From positions 1-64,000 of the forward strand of contig CALRPI020000021.1 of NCBI GenBank assembly GCA_943370025.1: a stretch of DNA of 64,000 bases, written 5' to 3'. The translations under genes and the position numbers were made by a program. Position 1 is the first letter of the stretch, and every line of letters starts with the position of its first letter. Shown piece after piece: positions 50,954-59,511 of this stretch. Origin of the DNA: JAAUUE01 sp943370025. Its GTDB lineage: Bacteria; Cyanobacteriota; Cyanobacteriia; Cyanobacteriales; JAAUUE01. The notes below the pieces were generated by a model that was given only the letters and a program-made list of their open reading frames with translations, did not search any database and had not been told where the DNA came from.

Positions 50954-52069
50954 TTAATCGCCTTGCAAATTACGAGGGTCTAAGGCATCCCGTAGACCAT
51001 CTCCCAATAGGTTAAAAGCCAGAACTGTAGTGATGATTAACGCCGCTGGCGACCAGACTAGCCAAGGCTGGAGTACCAGCACCGAAGCATTGGTGGCGAT
51101 CGAGAGCATATTTCCCCAAGAAGGATCCGGAGGCTTGATGCCCAAACCAATGAAACTCAAGACCGACTCGGCAATAATAAAACCGGGAACAGCTAAGGTT
51201 GCCGAGATAATAACATAAGTGGCGGTTTGAGGCAGAATGTGGCGAACAATAATCCTTAGGGGACTAGCCCCCATCGATCGAGCGGCTTGGACAAATTCCC
51301 GTTCCTTAATCGACAAGACCTGCCCCCGGATCACCCGTGCCAAGCCCGACCAACTAATCAAGGACATAATTGCCACAATTAATAGAAATCGCTGGGAACC
51401 GCTGAGGGTGGGAGGAAGGACAGCGGCAAGGGAAACCAATAGATATATCCCCGGAATCGTCATCAACACTTCCACCAGCCGCATCAAAAAAGTATCTAAC
51501 CAACCACCAAAATATCCAGAAATTCCCCCAATCAGTAAGCCAAGGGGAAAACTAATCAAAATTCCCACTAAACCAATGCTGAGACTAATTCTACTGCCGT
51601 AAATTAGTCGACTAAACTGGTCTCGCCCCTGCTCATCGGTGCCTAAAAGATTTAGCTTCCCCTCACCATTCGTCCCAAACAGATGCCAGTTAGTTTCAAT
51701 CCCCGGAAATATTTTCAATTCTTTGATCGGCGGCGGCAGGGGAATGGACAGGGCAAAAAGCTTGTAGCTGGAGCCTTTGACCAATAGATTAACTGCGGAG
51801 GGTTTTTGCTGGTTTATGACTAGGAGGCGATCGCCTGTGGTCACATCGGTTTTACCTTGGGTAGTGGGATAGACATGGAGACCAAAGAATTTGCCCTGAT
51901 GTTGCCAGTGCATTTGGGTGGGGGGCAGCAGGGAGCCATTAGCTTGAGCTACGTAGGGATCGTAGGGAGCGACAAAATCGGCGCAAACTGCCACGCCATA
52001 GAAAAAGACGAGGATGATTGCTCCTAGGCGAGCGATCGGATTTTTGCTGAGTTTTTGCCACCAATTCAT
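50954..52069 (-). CDS. Peptide/nickel-type ABC transporter permease (OppC/DppC family)
   Basis: A 371-aa permease. An N-terminal span (ARLGAIILVFFYGVAVCADFVAPYDPY) is followed by a ~90-residue periplasmic insertion and a BPD_transp_1 domain with five spans (GRDQFSRLIYGSRISLSIGL, the EAA loop AARSMGASPLRIIVRHILP, FIGLGIKPPDPSWG). It should pair with a DppB-like permease, ATPases and a binding protein, none of which is nearby. The start overlaps the HD-domain gene by 4 nt (ATGA). Confidence 0.9.
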   Translation of the reverse strand: MNWWQKLSKNPIARLGAIILVFFYGVAVCADFVAPYDPYVAQANGSLLPPTQMHWQHQGKFFGLHVYPTTQGKTDVTTGDRLLVINQQKPSAVNLLVKGSSYKLFALSIPLPPPIKELKIFPGIETNWHLFGTNGEGKLNLLGTDEQGRDQFSRLIYGSRISLSIGLVGILISFPLGLLIGGISGYFGGWLDTFLMRLVEVLMTIPGIYLLVSLAAVLPPTLSGSQRFLLIVAIMSLISWSGLARVIRGQVLSIKEREFVQAARSMGASPLRIIVRHILPQTATYVIISATLAVPGFIIAESVLSFIGLGIKPPDPSWGNMLSIATNASVLVLQPWLVWSPAALIITTVLAFNLLGDGLRDALDPRNLQGD

Positions 52070-52998
52070 GCCATTTCATCCCCGATTTTATTCCCAATAT
52101 CATCCCCAACTTCATCCTTGTTTAAGGGCATTTGTAACATGGCTTTTTGTTGTTCTTCCTGCTCCATTTCATGCTCTACGACGAAAACATTGGAATAAAG
52201 ATTAGAAATAATTTGCTTGCCCTGTTGGGTCAGAGATAAATAATTCAAGGCATCTTTGATGTAGGGAAATACTCCCTGCCAGTAAAACTTAGAATAGTTG
52301 CGGCGCAAATCCCCCGGATTTTTGTAGTTCAGGGATTTATTTACACCAGTTTCTTCAAATTCGTAGTACAAAGCGCCGATTTTCTTCAGGTAGCGAGGAT
52401 CACTGAGCTGGCCAATTAAATCCGATGCCCGGACTAAACCAGCATAGTTTACCGTATCTTGGTGGTCTTCTTTGTTCGGTACAGGGAATCTAGTTAATTC
52501 AATACTGCGCTTGATTAGATCTGCATCAATTAATTTATGCCCCCCAAAGCGCTCGTCGATGAATAGCTTACCTCGATCGACATGGTAAGGGGTCAAGGCG
52601 GCATCGGAAGCACCGGGGGGTAAGTGAACCATTTCTCCATCTAAACCTGTGGCATAGAGTCTTTCGCTATCTCGGTCTTGGCGGCACACCCCCTTGACGT
52701 AGCCAATATCATGGCAGATCAGGGCAATAATAAAATGCAGCCAATCTTCACAGGATACGCCCCCTTCCCGAATATGTTTGCCCCGCAAGACTTCCTGCCC
52801 GACAAGGGTGACTAAGATTGAATGCTCAACGTTGTGGTAGAGGGCATCACTATTGGAAATATTTTCCATGCCCATGTTCCCCGCCCAAGCAATGATGTCT
52901 GAATAGTTGGGCATATAACCGCCGTAGGTACGCTGGTAGCCTTCCCGCAATTTTTTGACAAAGGAATCAATAAGAATTTCTGTGGCGTTGAAAAACAT
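52066..52998 (-). CDS. HD-domain metal-dependent phosphohydrolase (Npun-type)
   Basis: A 310-aa protein of a cyanobacterial HD family. The metal ligands are visible as HNVEHS (first His) and ICHDIGYVKG (HD pair), with a later conserved ASDLIGQLSDPRYLKK motif. The C-terminal ~35 residues are acidic and low complexity (GDDIGNKIGDE). Substrate unknown; HD proteins usually hydrolyse phosphoesters or nucleotides. It overlaps the permease start by 4 nt, so translation is coupled. Confidence 0.85.
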   Translation of the reverse strand: MFFNATEILIDSFVKKLREGYQRTYGGYMPNYSDIIAWAGNMGMENISNSDALYHNVEHSILVTLVGQEVLRGKHIREGGVSCEDWLHFIIALICHDIGYVKGVCRQDRDSERLYATGLDGEMVHLPPGASDAALTPYHVDRGKLFIDERFGGHKLIDADLIKRSIELTRFPVPNKEDHQDTVNYAGLVRASDLIGQLSDPRYLKKIGALYYEFEETGVNKSLNYKNPGDLRRNYSKFYWQGVFPYIKDALNYLSLTQQGKQIISNLYSNVFVVEHEMEQEEQQKAMLQMPLNKDEVGDDIGNKIGDEMA

Positions 52999-53098
52999 AG
53001 TTGCTATTTGCTCCTAGTGATTTCAGATTTTTCCATGATAACAGATGCCCATAATGTAGATGCCCATACGTCCTAGCTTAACGCGAACTCAGTTTAAT

Positions 53099-54142
53099 CT
53101 AGAGTAATGCATCTAGAAGAATTTCTGCCCCGAAGCGCACGGCATCAGTACAAGGTAAACCTGTGGCAGCTTGGGTGTAGGCGATGGCATCATTGGCAGT
53201 ATCTGCATCCAAAAAAGCGGTATTCAGGGCGATCGCCTTGACCTTTGCTCCCAAAGCCACCGCCTCGTAGAGACTAATGACTTCCGGCAGGGGGGGAATC
53301 TCAAAATCGGGATGTTTTCTAATCTGCTCCTGTCCCCAACGATGGACTAAGATCATGGCGGTGGGCTGACTGCCCCGAATTAAAGGCAGGGTGGCGGTGG
53401 AGCCGGGATGCAAGAGAGAACCCTGCCCTTCAATAATTACCAAATCTTGGTCTGCCCCTGATTCTACAACTAGCTGCTCGATCGCCCCTGCTGCAAAATC
53501 TACTCGCACCGTATCTAAGGCGACTCCAGCTCCAGCGATCATAATTCCAGCTTGACCTGTGGCTAAAAATTTAGACCTCAATCCCCGATTCCGAGCAGAT
53601 TTGTTGAGTTCTAGGCTAGTGGACATTTTCCCGATCGCCATATCTGTCCCCACGGTGAGGATGCGCTGACAAGCTAAGAAACGGGCTTGACCACTGCCAA
53701 TCTGCAAATGCCTTGGTTCTTGACGTACATCCCAAATCCACTGCCCCGGCTGTAGTAAGGTCGTTAACTGGGGATGCTGCGCTAGAGGAGTGTGCAGACC
53801 ATTGACGATCGACAGACCAGAGGCGATCGCCTGTGTTAATTCCTGTAGCCAATCATCAGGTAACGCTCCCCCTGCTGGAGCAATGCCAATTACTAAGACA
53901 TCGGGTTGGTAAGCTAAGGCATTGGTCAGGGAGTCGACGATCGGGACTGGACGGTTAATGCCTGTAAGAGTCAGTAGCGATTCCCCAGCAGATTCGTGGT
54001 CAATGACTACCACTGGAGAAGAGGTACTATAACGGAGAAGAGACAGACCTGTTTTCCCTTGTCCGCCCTCGCGTTGTGTAGCAATGTTGCTTTTAATCCC
54101 CCCGTGGAGAAGTAGGGCTAGTTTGTGATCAGGTTTTAACAT
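53099..54142 (-). CDS. DUF1611 family protein (DgcN-like, D-glutamate/dipeptide related)
   Basis: A 347-aa protein with the DUF1611 fold: a Rossmann-like N-terminal domain (VVVIDHESAGE, DVLVIGIAPAGG) and a P-loop-like GTDMAIGKMSTSLEL in the C-terminal half, followed by VIIEGQGSLLHPG. Family members amidate or process D-glutamate-type metabolites and often occur with a dipeptide epimerase; none is adjacent here. Near the N-terminus (about residues 18-27, NIATQREGGQ) a short in-frame insertion derives from a dispersed DNA repeat. Confidence 0.83.
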   Translation of the reverse strand: MLKPDHKLALLLHGGIKSNIATQREGGQGKTGLSLLRYSTSSPVVVIDHESAGESLLTLTGINRPVPIVDSLTNALAYQPDVLVIGIAPAGGALPDDWLQELTQAIASGLSIVNGLHTPLAQHPQLTTLLQPGQWIWDVRQEPRHLQIGSGQARFLACQRILTVGTDMAIGKMSTSLELNKSARNRGLRSKFLATGQAGIMIAGAGVALDTVRVDFAAGAIEQLVVESGADQDLVIIEGQGSLLHPGSTATLPLIRGSQPTAMILVHRWGQEQIRKHPDFEIPPLPEVISLYEAVALGAKVKAIALNTAFLDADTANDAIAYTQAATGLPCTDAVRFGAEILLDALL

Positions 54143-54255
54143 CGGCTTTTGCCTCTTAATCCTGAGTTTGGGTTATTTGCCTAATTTACCAAGGATTGAT
54201 CAATTTACCAAGGATTATGCATATTAGACCGTTGCCATGCCTATCAATTTTAGGT

Positions 54256-54289
54256 TTAAGAGTGGGTGGCGACAGTAACCCACTCTTAA
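54256..54289. repeat. Palindrome, family E copy 3
   Basis: Arms TTAAGAGTGGGT / ACCCACTCTTAA around GGCGACAGTA, in the 280-bp gap between the divergent DUF1611 and amidase genes. Related to palindromes at 7511-7544 and 33085-33114. Confidence 0.65.
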
Positions 54290-54422
54290 ATTATCGTAAG
54301 TACTTTTACGTAAGTTTGTAAGTATTTTCACTGAATATAGTCGATGTTGTCCCACAATATCCTAGGATAATTCTATTGAGAAAACTTCTCTTCTCTATTG
54401 CTTAATCTGCTTAATCTTTAAG

Positions 54423-55829
54423 ATGAATAATCAAGACTTAGCCTTTACTTCAGCCTTAACTCAAGCTAATCTAATCCGCACCAAGGAAATCACTCCTTTA
54501 GATTTAGTAGAAACTTATCTCGATCGCATCACCCGGTTGGATGACAAGTTAGGTAGTTATTTTTACGTAGCCAGAGAAATGGCGATCGCTGAAGCAAAAC
54601 AAAAAACTGAATTCCTCGCCACCCTTTCAAACTCCGATATTTCTAATCTGCCCGCCTTTTTTGGGGTTCCCATCGCCATCAAAGATCTGAACTCTGTCAC
54701 CGGAATGCCCTGTAGCTACGGCGTTGGTGCATTAAAGCAAAACATCGCCACCGCCGATGAAGGGGTGGTATTACGCATCAAGCAAGCTGGATTTATTATC
54801 CTCGGCAAGACTGCCACCCCTGAGTTGGGTTCTTTCCCCTACACCGAAGCACCGGGATTTCCTCCCAGCCGCAACCCTTGGAACCTAGATTACAGTAGTG
54901 GTGGTTCTAGTGGTGGCAGTGCCGCAGCCGTGGCCGCAGGGTTAGCTCCCCTCGCTCAAGGTTCTGATGCCGGAGGGTCAATTCGGGGACCTGCTTTTTG
55001 TTGTGGAGTAGTAGGCATTAAACCCAGTCGGGGGCGAGTGTCTTGGGATCCTGCGGGAGACAAGCAAGGGGGTATTTCTACCAATGGGCCGATCGCTCGC
55101 AACGTGGGCGATGCCGCTGCTCTGTTAGATGTGATGGCTGGCTATGTCACTGGAGACCCTTACTGGTTAACAGAACCAGCAATTTCTTTTTCTGCTGCCA
55201 CCAAGCAAGAATTACCCCAACTCCGTATTGCCTATACGACCACAGTGGAGCCAATTGGTAGTGCCACTCCAGAAGTGGCTGAAGCAGTGATGACAACAAG
55301 TAAACATTTAGAGGCAATGGGGCATATCCTAGAACCCGCCTGCCCAAATTTTACTGGGCTAATTGACCCTTTTACGAAGATTTGGCAAGCAGGAGTAGCG
55401 TCGGCTCCAATCCCCATTTCAGTCCTCAGCCCTATGAATCAATGGATATCACAACAATCTGGAACTGCTGGAGAATATTTGCAAGCTTTAGGGGCAATGC
55501 AGGCGATCGCAAGGGGAATAGTTGGCTTTTTTGATCGCTATGATGTGCTAATCCTGCCGGTGTATTTACATCCTCAGATTCTGGTTGGTGAGTGGGCTAG
55601 TCTGGATCCAGAGTCAACCCTAGAAAAAATTACTAACTGGATTGCCCCTTGTCCACCTTTTAATGCTGCCGGATTACCAGTAATTGCTTTACCCACTGGT
55701 TTAGGTAGCAATGGCTTACCCCTAGGGATTCAAATAGTCGGCAAGCCCGCAGCCGAAGCAACTATTATTGCTCTAGCCGCCCAGCTAGAAGTAGCTCATT
55801 TTGCAGGCTTAAATCCTAATCTGAGTTAG
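54423..55829 (+). CDS. Amidase signature family hydrolase
   Basis: A 468-aa enzyme with the complete Ser-cisSer-Lys triad: Lys87 (VPIAIKDLN), cis-Ser162 in the GGSSGGS signature and nucleophile Ser186 (SDAGGSIRGP). It hydrolyses amide bonds; the substrate is unknown, and a GatA role is less likely because length and C-terminus differ and gatB/gatC are absent here. No signal peptide. A stand-alone gene. Confidence 0.92.
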   Translation: MNNQDLAFTSALTQANLIRTKEITPLDLVETYLDRITRLDDKLGSYFYVAREMAIAEAKQKTEFLATLSNSDISNLPAFFGVPIAIKDLNSVTGMPCSYGVGALKQNIATADEGVVLRIKQAGFIILGKTATPELGSFPYTEAPGFPPSRNPWNLDYSSGGSSGGSAAAVAAGLAPLAQGSDAGGSIRGPAFCCGVVGIKPSRGRVSWDPAGDKQGGISTNGPIARNVGDAAALLDVMAGYVTGDPYWLTEPAISFSAATKQELPQLRIAYTTTVEPIGSATPEVAEAVMTTSKHLEAMGHILEPACPNFTGLIDPFTKIWQAGVASAPIPISVLSPMNQWISQQSGTAGEYLQALGAMQAIARGIVGFFDRYDVLILPVYLHPQILVGEWASLDPESTLEKITNWIAPCPPFNAAGLPVIALPTGLGSNGLPLGIQIVGKPAAEATIIALAAQLEVAHFAGLNPNLS

Positions 55830-55977
55830 AATCTAAGCCAAAATCGAAATGAAGATCAGCTAATTTTCCTGCTCCCATCTGCAAAACGCTGTAAATTATT
55901 AAAGTCTATAATTGAAACAGCCCCTGATGACTCTCCACTGACTCTCCAAAATTCTTTTTCCAGACTCTAGACAGAAT

Positions 55978-57051
55978 ATGGATTTTCCTTTAAACAACTT
56001 GTCATCTTTTCATTCCGAGCTCTTGGCAAATACAGAGTTGGGGCGCTTGTGTGGACAAGACAAATTATTTCGCGATCGCTACCAAGTCATCCGCATCATT
56101 GGGCGGGGAGGCTTTGGAGTTACCTTTTTGGCAAAAGATCTGGGGCTACCCACCACCCCCTACTGTGTGATTAAGCTCCTCTGCCCCAAGGTTAGTAGCT
56201 CCAGTGCCCTAGAAACTGCCCGATTAAGGTTTGAAAGAGAGGCGAAAACCCTGAGTAAGTTGGGAAATCACTCTCAAATTCCCATGTTGCTGGATTATTT
56301 CATGCTGGAGGGGGAGTTTTACTTGGTGCAAGAGTATATCCAAGGCGGCACTCTAGCCCGTTTAATTCGCCGCAATGGGCCAATTTCTGAAATGGGGGTC
56401 AGGCAGTTTCTCCGAGAGATGCTCCCATTGCTGCACTATGTCCACAGTAACAAAGTAATTCATCGGGATATCAAGCCTCAAAATATTATCCGCTGCCAGA
56501 CTCACCGCCGCTTGGTCTTAATTGATTTTGGAGCTGTAAAAGAACAAATTGCTCAAGTTGAAGATACTAGTATGAAGGGAGTGACCACACATTTCATTGG
56601 AACTGTGGGATTTGCTCCGCCGGAACAGTTTGACCTCCGCTCTGTCTATAGTAGTGATATTTATGCCCTAGGGGTAACTTGCTTGTATCTCCTAAGCGGT
56701 GTGGGCCCACTGGATTTCGAGACCGATCGCCACACCAGAAAATTACTTTGGCGGCAAAAACTCCCCAGCATTAGCTCGGAATTAGCCAATATTCTCGATC
56801 AGATGCTGCAACCTTCACCACGCGATCGGTTCCCTTCTGCGCGATCAATTATTGTGGCACTCCATGGCGACCAATTGAGTAGCAATCTTTTTGAGTGTTT
56901 GGCTGTGCCTCCTAGCCCCTCTGTGGAGGAATCACCGCCAATAGAGGTTTATCAATCTCCCTACGTTAAGTCGGCGATCGCAATCCGGGAATGGAAACAA
57001 AAAAATGCCACAAGGGCAAAAAAAGCTCTCATCAATAGCTCTGGTTCCTGA
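55978..57051 (+). CDS. Serine/threonine protein kinase
   Basis: A 357-aa cytosolic kinase. Glycine loop GRGGFGVTF, Lys66, HRD Asp164 (IHRDIKPQN), DFG Asp183 and APPEQF of the activation segment are all present, so it should be active. Sequence is close to the SpkB-like pair at 10-13 kb (RDRYQVIRIIGRGGFG, VQEYIQGGTLARLI), but it lacks the four-Cys ribbon and pentapeptide tail. The C-terminal ~60 residues are a nonconserved, charged tail. Confidence 0.92.
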   Translation: MDFPLNNLSSFHSELLANTELGRLCGQDKLFRDRYQVIRIIGRGGFGVTFLAKDLGLPTTPYCVIKLLCPKVSSSSALETARLRFEREAKTLSKLGNHSQIPMLLDYFMLEGEFYLVQEYIQGGTLARLIRRNGPISEMGVRQFLREMLPLLHYVHSNKVIHRDIKPQNIIRCQTHRRLVLIDFGAVKEQIAQVEDTSMKGVTTHFIGTVGFAPPEQFDLRSVYSSDIYALGVTCLYLLSGVGPLDFETDRHTRKLLWRQKLPSISSELANILDQMLQPSPRDRFPSARSIIVALHGDQLSSNLFECLAVPPSPSVEESPPIEVYQSPYVKSAIAIREWKQKNATRAKKALINSSGS

Positions 57052-57446
57052 TTTTTCTGCTTCAGCTTAGTAATTCTTTTGGCGATCTTCAATAATTCTC
57101 CTCGCTTGCAGCAGGGGAAATCGTTTGCCAGAGGCACATTAAACCCAGCCAAGGAATTAGAATTGCTATGACATTTCTAAAAAATCACGTCTACCCCCTT
57201 GGCATAACAGCTATACTGGTGGTAGCCTATAGAGGGAAATTTTAAGAGGAAATTTCGACAAGGCACAATGCTTGGCAACCTAAGCTAAAGTTCTGATGTA
57301 TGTGGTAATACAAAAGCTCCTAGCTATTGAAGTTGGCAATCCAAGTATTTGGTGATACAAAGCTTTGTAACACTACCTGAAGTGCTTTACGGGTAACAAA
57401 TGTGGTTTGTGAAAGTTTAATGTAGGTGTGAGGACACAACATATAT
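57052..57446. promoter_or_regulatory. Long leader/promoter region of the porin pair
   Basis: 395 bp without a gene. TTGGCAA(C/T)C and GGT(A/G)ATACAAA(A)GCT motifs each occur twice in the same order (57272 and 57303; 57333 and 57351), giving a direct-repeat arrangement that could be a regulatory region for iron-responsive porin expression. No Fur box was confidently placed. Confidence 0.35.
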
Positions 57447-59297
57447 ATGTCAAATAATCTTTGGAAACTTGCGAAGGTAAGCCCAGTAATTTTAGGCGCT
57501 TCCCTGATGCTGAGCAGCGGCGCAACCGCTGCTCAAAACAACTCGGTTGATAGCGAAGTATCCCCAGTGGTTTCTGCCGCAGAAGTTAATACCACTCCTT
57601 TGGCTTTTTCTGCTCCTGTAGCTGTTAACCCTGTAGTGGCAACTGCTGCTACTCCTGTTCCTAGTGCCATAGACCAGAATGCAGGTTTGGCTCTCAGTGC
57701 TGAAGAAATCAATGTTTCAGAATTAGTTCGCCCTGCTGCCGTGGCGACAACTCCCCAGCCATCTGTAGATAGCAGCAACCAAGTACTTCAGCAAATTGAA
57801 GGCTACAACAATGAAGTTGATAGCATGGGACAGGTGACCAATATTACTCAACTCCGGGATGTTTCACCACGGGCTTGGGCTTTTGAAGCCCTGCGGAATC
57901 TTGTTGAGCGCTATCAGTGCATTCAAGGTTATCCTGATGGGACTTTCCGAGGCGATCGGGCTTTAACCCGCTATGAATTTGCCGCTGGTTTAAATTCCTG
58001 CCTCCGCCGGATTGAAGCTCTAATTGCTGGCAGTGGTGGCGATCGAGTTACCAGAGCAGACCTAGAAGCAATCCGTCGCTTAACCACAGAATTTAGAGCA
58101 GAACTCACCGCCCTAGGTACTCGTGTTAACGCCCTTGATGGTCGGGTGACAACCTTAGAAGGACAACAGTTCTCTACCACCACCAAGCTCAGAGCTGAAG
58201 TTATTTTTGCCTTGGCTGATACTTTCGGCGATCAAATTGCACTGCCCAACGGTCAAAACCCCGGAGGCACTCGCCCTCGCCAAAATACTAACCTGATCTT
58301 TGCTGATCGGGTACGGTTGAACTTTGATACCAGCTTCACTGGACGAGATCAACTGCGGACACGCCTACAAGCTAGAAACCTTACTCCTTTTAGTGGTAAT
58401 GGTCTAACAGGCACTAACATGACTCGGATATATTTCGATGGCAGCGAGAATAACAGTGTCAACTTAAGTGTTTTACAATACCGATTCCCCGTTGGGGCTG
58501 GTAATGTTTATATCTCCACTGTGGGTGCTGCCCTAGACGATGGTGATATCAGTTTAAGCCCGATCGTATCTAGTGGTGGTGGAGCAATTTCCCGCTTTGG
58601 TGCTTACAGCCCAATCTATCGCTTTCCTTCTGATGCAGGGATCACCCTTGATTATCCCATCACTCCGGCCATTCGGCTCACTACTGGCTACTCAGTTCCC
58701 CAAAGCGATGCTAGCAACCCAGCTAAACCCGGTGGTTTATTCAATAATCAATATTCTGCCTACGGTCAATTGACCTTTACCCCAGTTCCCCAAGGGCAAA
58801 TTGCCTTCACCTACGTCAACTCTTACCTAGGTACAACTGGTGGTGTCTCTGGTAGTACAGGGAGTGGAAACGCCAATCGTCCCTATGGTGCTAGCCAAAC
58901 TTCGGCTAACTCCTACGGTATCCAAGCTCGGTACAACTTTAGCCCCAACTTTATTCTCTCTGGTTGGGTAAACTACACCAACGCCATCAATGAAGGTAGT
59001 GCTTTCAAAGAAAAAACCGGCATCTGGAACTATGCTGTCCAAGCAACCTTCCCAGACTTAGGTGCAAGGGGTAACTTGCTAGGTATTGTTGCTGGTGTTC
59101 CCCCCAGAGCTGGCTACATTCCTAGAAGTAGCAACCGCGATTTCAATACTTCCCTTCACTTGGAAGCCTTCTATCGCATCCGTGTTAGTGACAATATTTC
59201 CGTTACTCCCGGTATCATTGCCGTGTTTAATCCAGAGCACAACAAGAGCAATAGTGCAATCTATGTGGGAACTATTCGGACTACCTTTAGCTTCTAG
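57447..59297 (+). CDS. Iron uptake porin with SLH domain (cyanobacterial OprB/Som type), copy 1
   Basis: A 616-aa outer-membrane porin. The signal peptide ends GATAAQ, followed by a Thr/Ala/Pro-rich linker and an SLH domain (about 130-195; LRDVSPRAWAFEALRNL, GYPDGTFRGDRALTRYEFA) that binds pyruvylated peptidoglycan. A coiled-coil (LRTEFRAEL...LEGQQ) follows, and then a beta barrel ending in a terminal Phe (TTFSF). Such porins import inorganic iron and other small solutes. It is the first of two tandem paralogues, with a terminator between them. Confidence 0.93.
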   Translation: MSNNLWKLAKVSPVILGASLMLSSGATAAQNNSVDSEVSPVVSAAEVNTTPLAFSAPVAVNPVVATAATPVPSAIDQNAGLALSAEEINVSELVRPAAVATTPQPSVDSSNQVLQQIEGYNNEVDSMGQVTNITQLRDVSPRAWAFEALRNLVERYQCIQGYPDGTFRGDRALTRYEFAAGLNSCLRRIEALIAGSGGDRVTRADLEAIRRLTTEFRAELTALGTRVNALDGRVTTLEGQQFSTTTKLRAEVIFALADTFGDQIALPNGQNPGGTRPRQNTNLIFADRVRLNFDTSFTGRDQLRTRLQARNLTPFSGNGLTGTNMTRIYFDGSENNSVNLSVLQYRFPVGAGNVYISTVGAALDDGDISLSPIVSSGGGAISRFGAYSPIYRFPSDAGITLDYPITPAIRLTTGYSVPQSDASNPAKPGGLFNNQYSAYGQLTFTPVPQGQIAFTYVNSYLGTTGGVSGSTGSGNANRPYGASQTSANSYGIQARYNFSPNFILSGWVNYTNAINEGSAFKEKTGIWNYAVQATFPDLGARGNLLGIVAGVPPRAGYIPRSSNRDFNTSLHLEAFYRIRVSDNISVTPGIIAVFNPEHNKSNSAIYVGTIRTTFSF

Positions 59298-59322
59298 AAG
59301 ATAGTTGCTCAAATCGTTTTAT

Positions 59323-59376
59323 TTCTCAAAAGCCTTCCTTCCCAGACCTTCTCTATCCAAAGGAGGGCTTTTGAGA
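59323..59376 (+). terminator. Terminator between the two porin genes
   Basis: TCTCAAAAGCC-TCCTT and its complement AAGGAGGGCTTTTGAGA form a stem ~25 bp after the first porin stop. The second gene therefore likely has its own promoter. Confidence 0.75.
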
Positions 59377-59511
59377 AAGCAAATTTCCTAAGGGGCTTTC
59401 CACAATCCTTAACTTGAGGTATCATGGTAAGAATTCTGTTGAAACCTTTTGGAAGATTTCCCTAGCTGGGAATTTCAGGCTCTAATTCAACTAAGTGTGA
59501 GGATGATCAAA

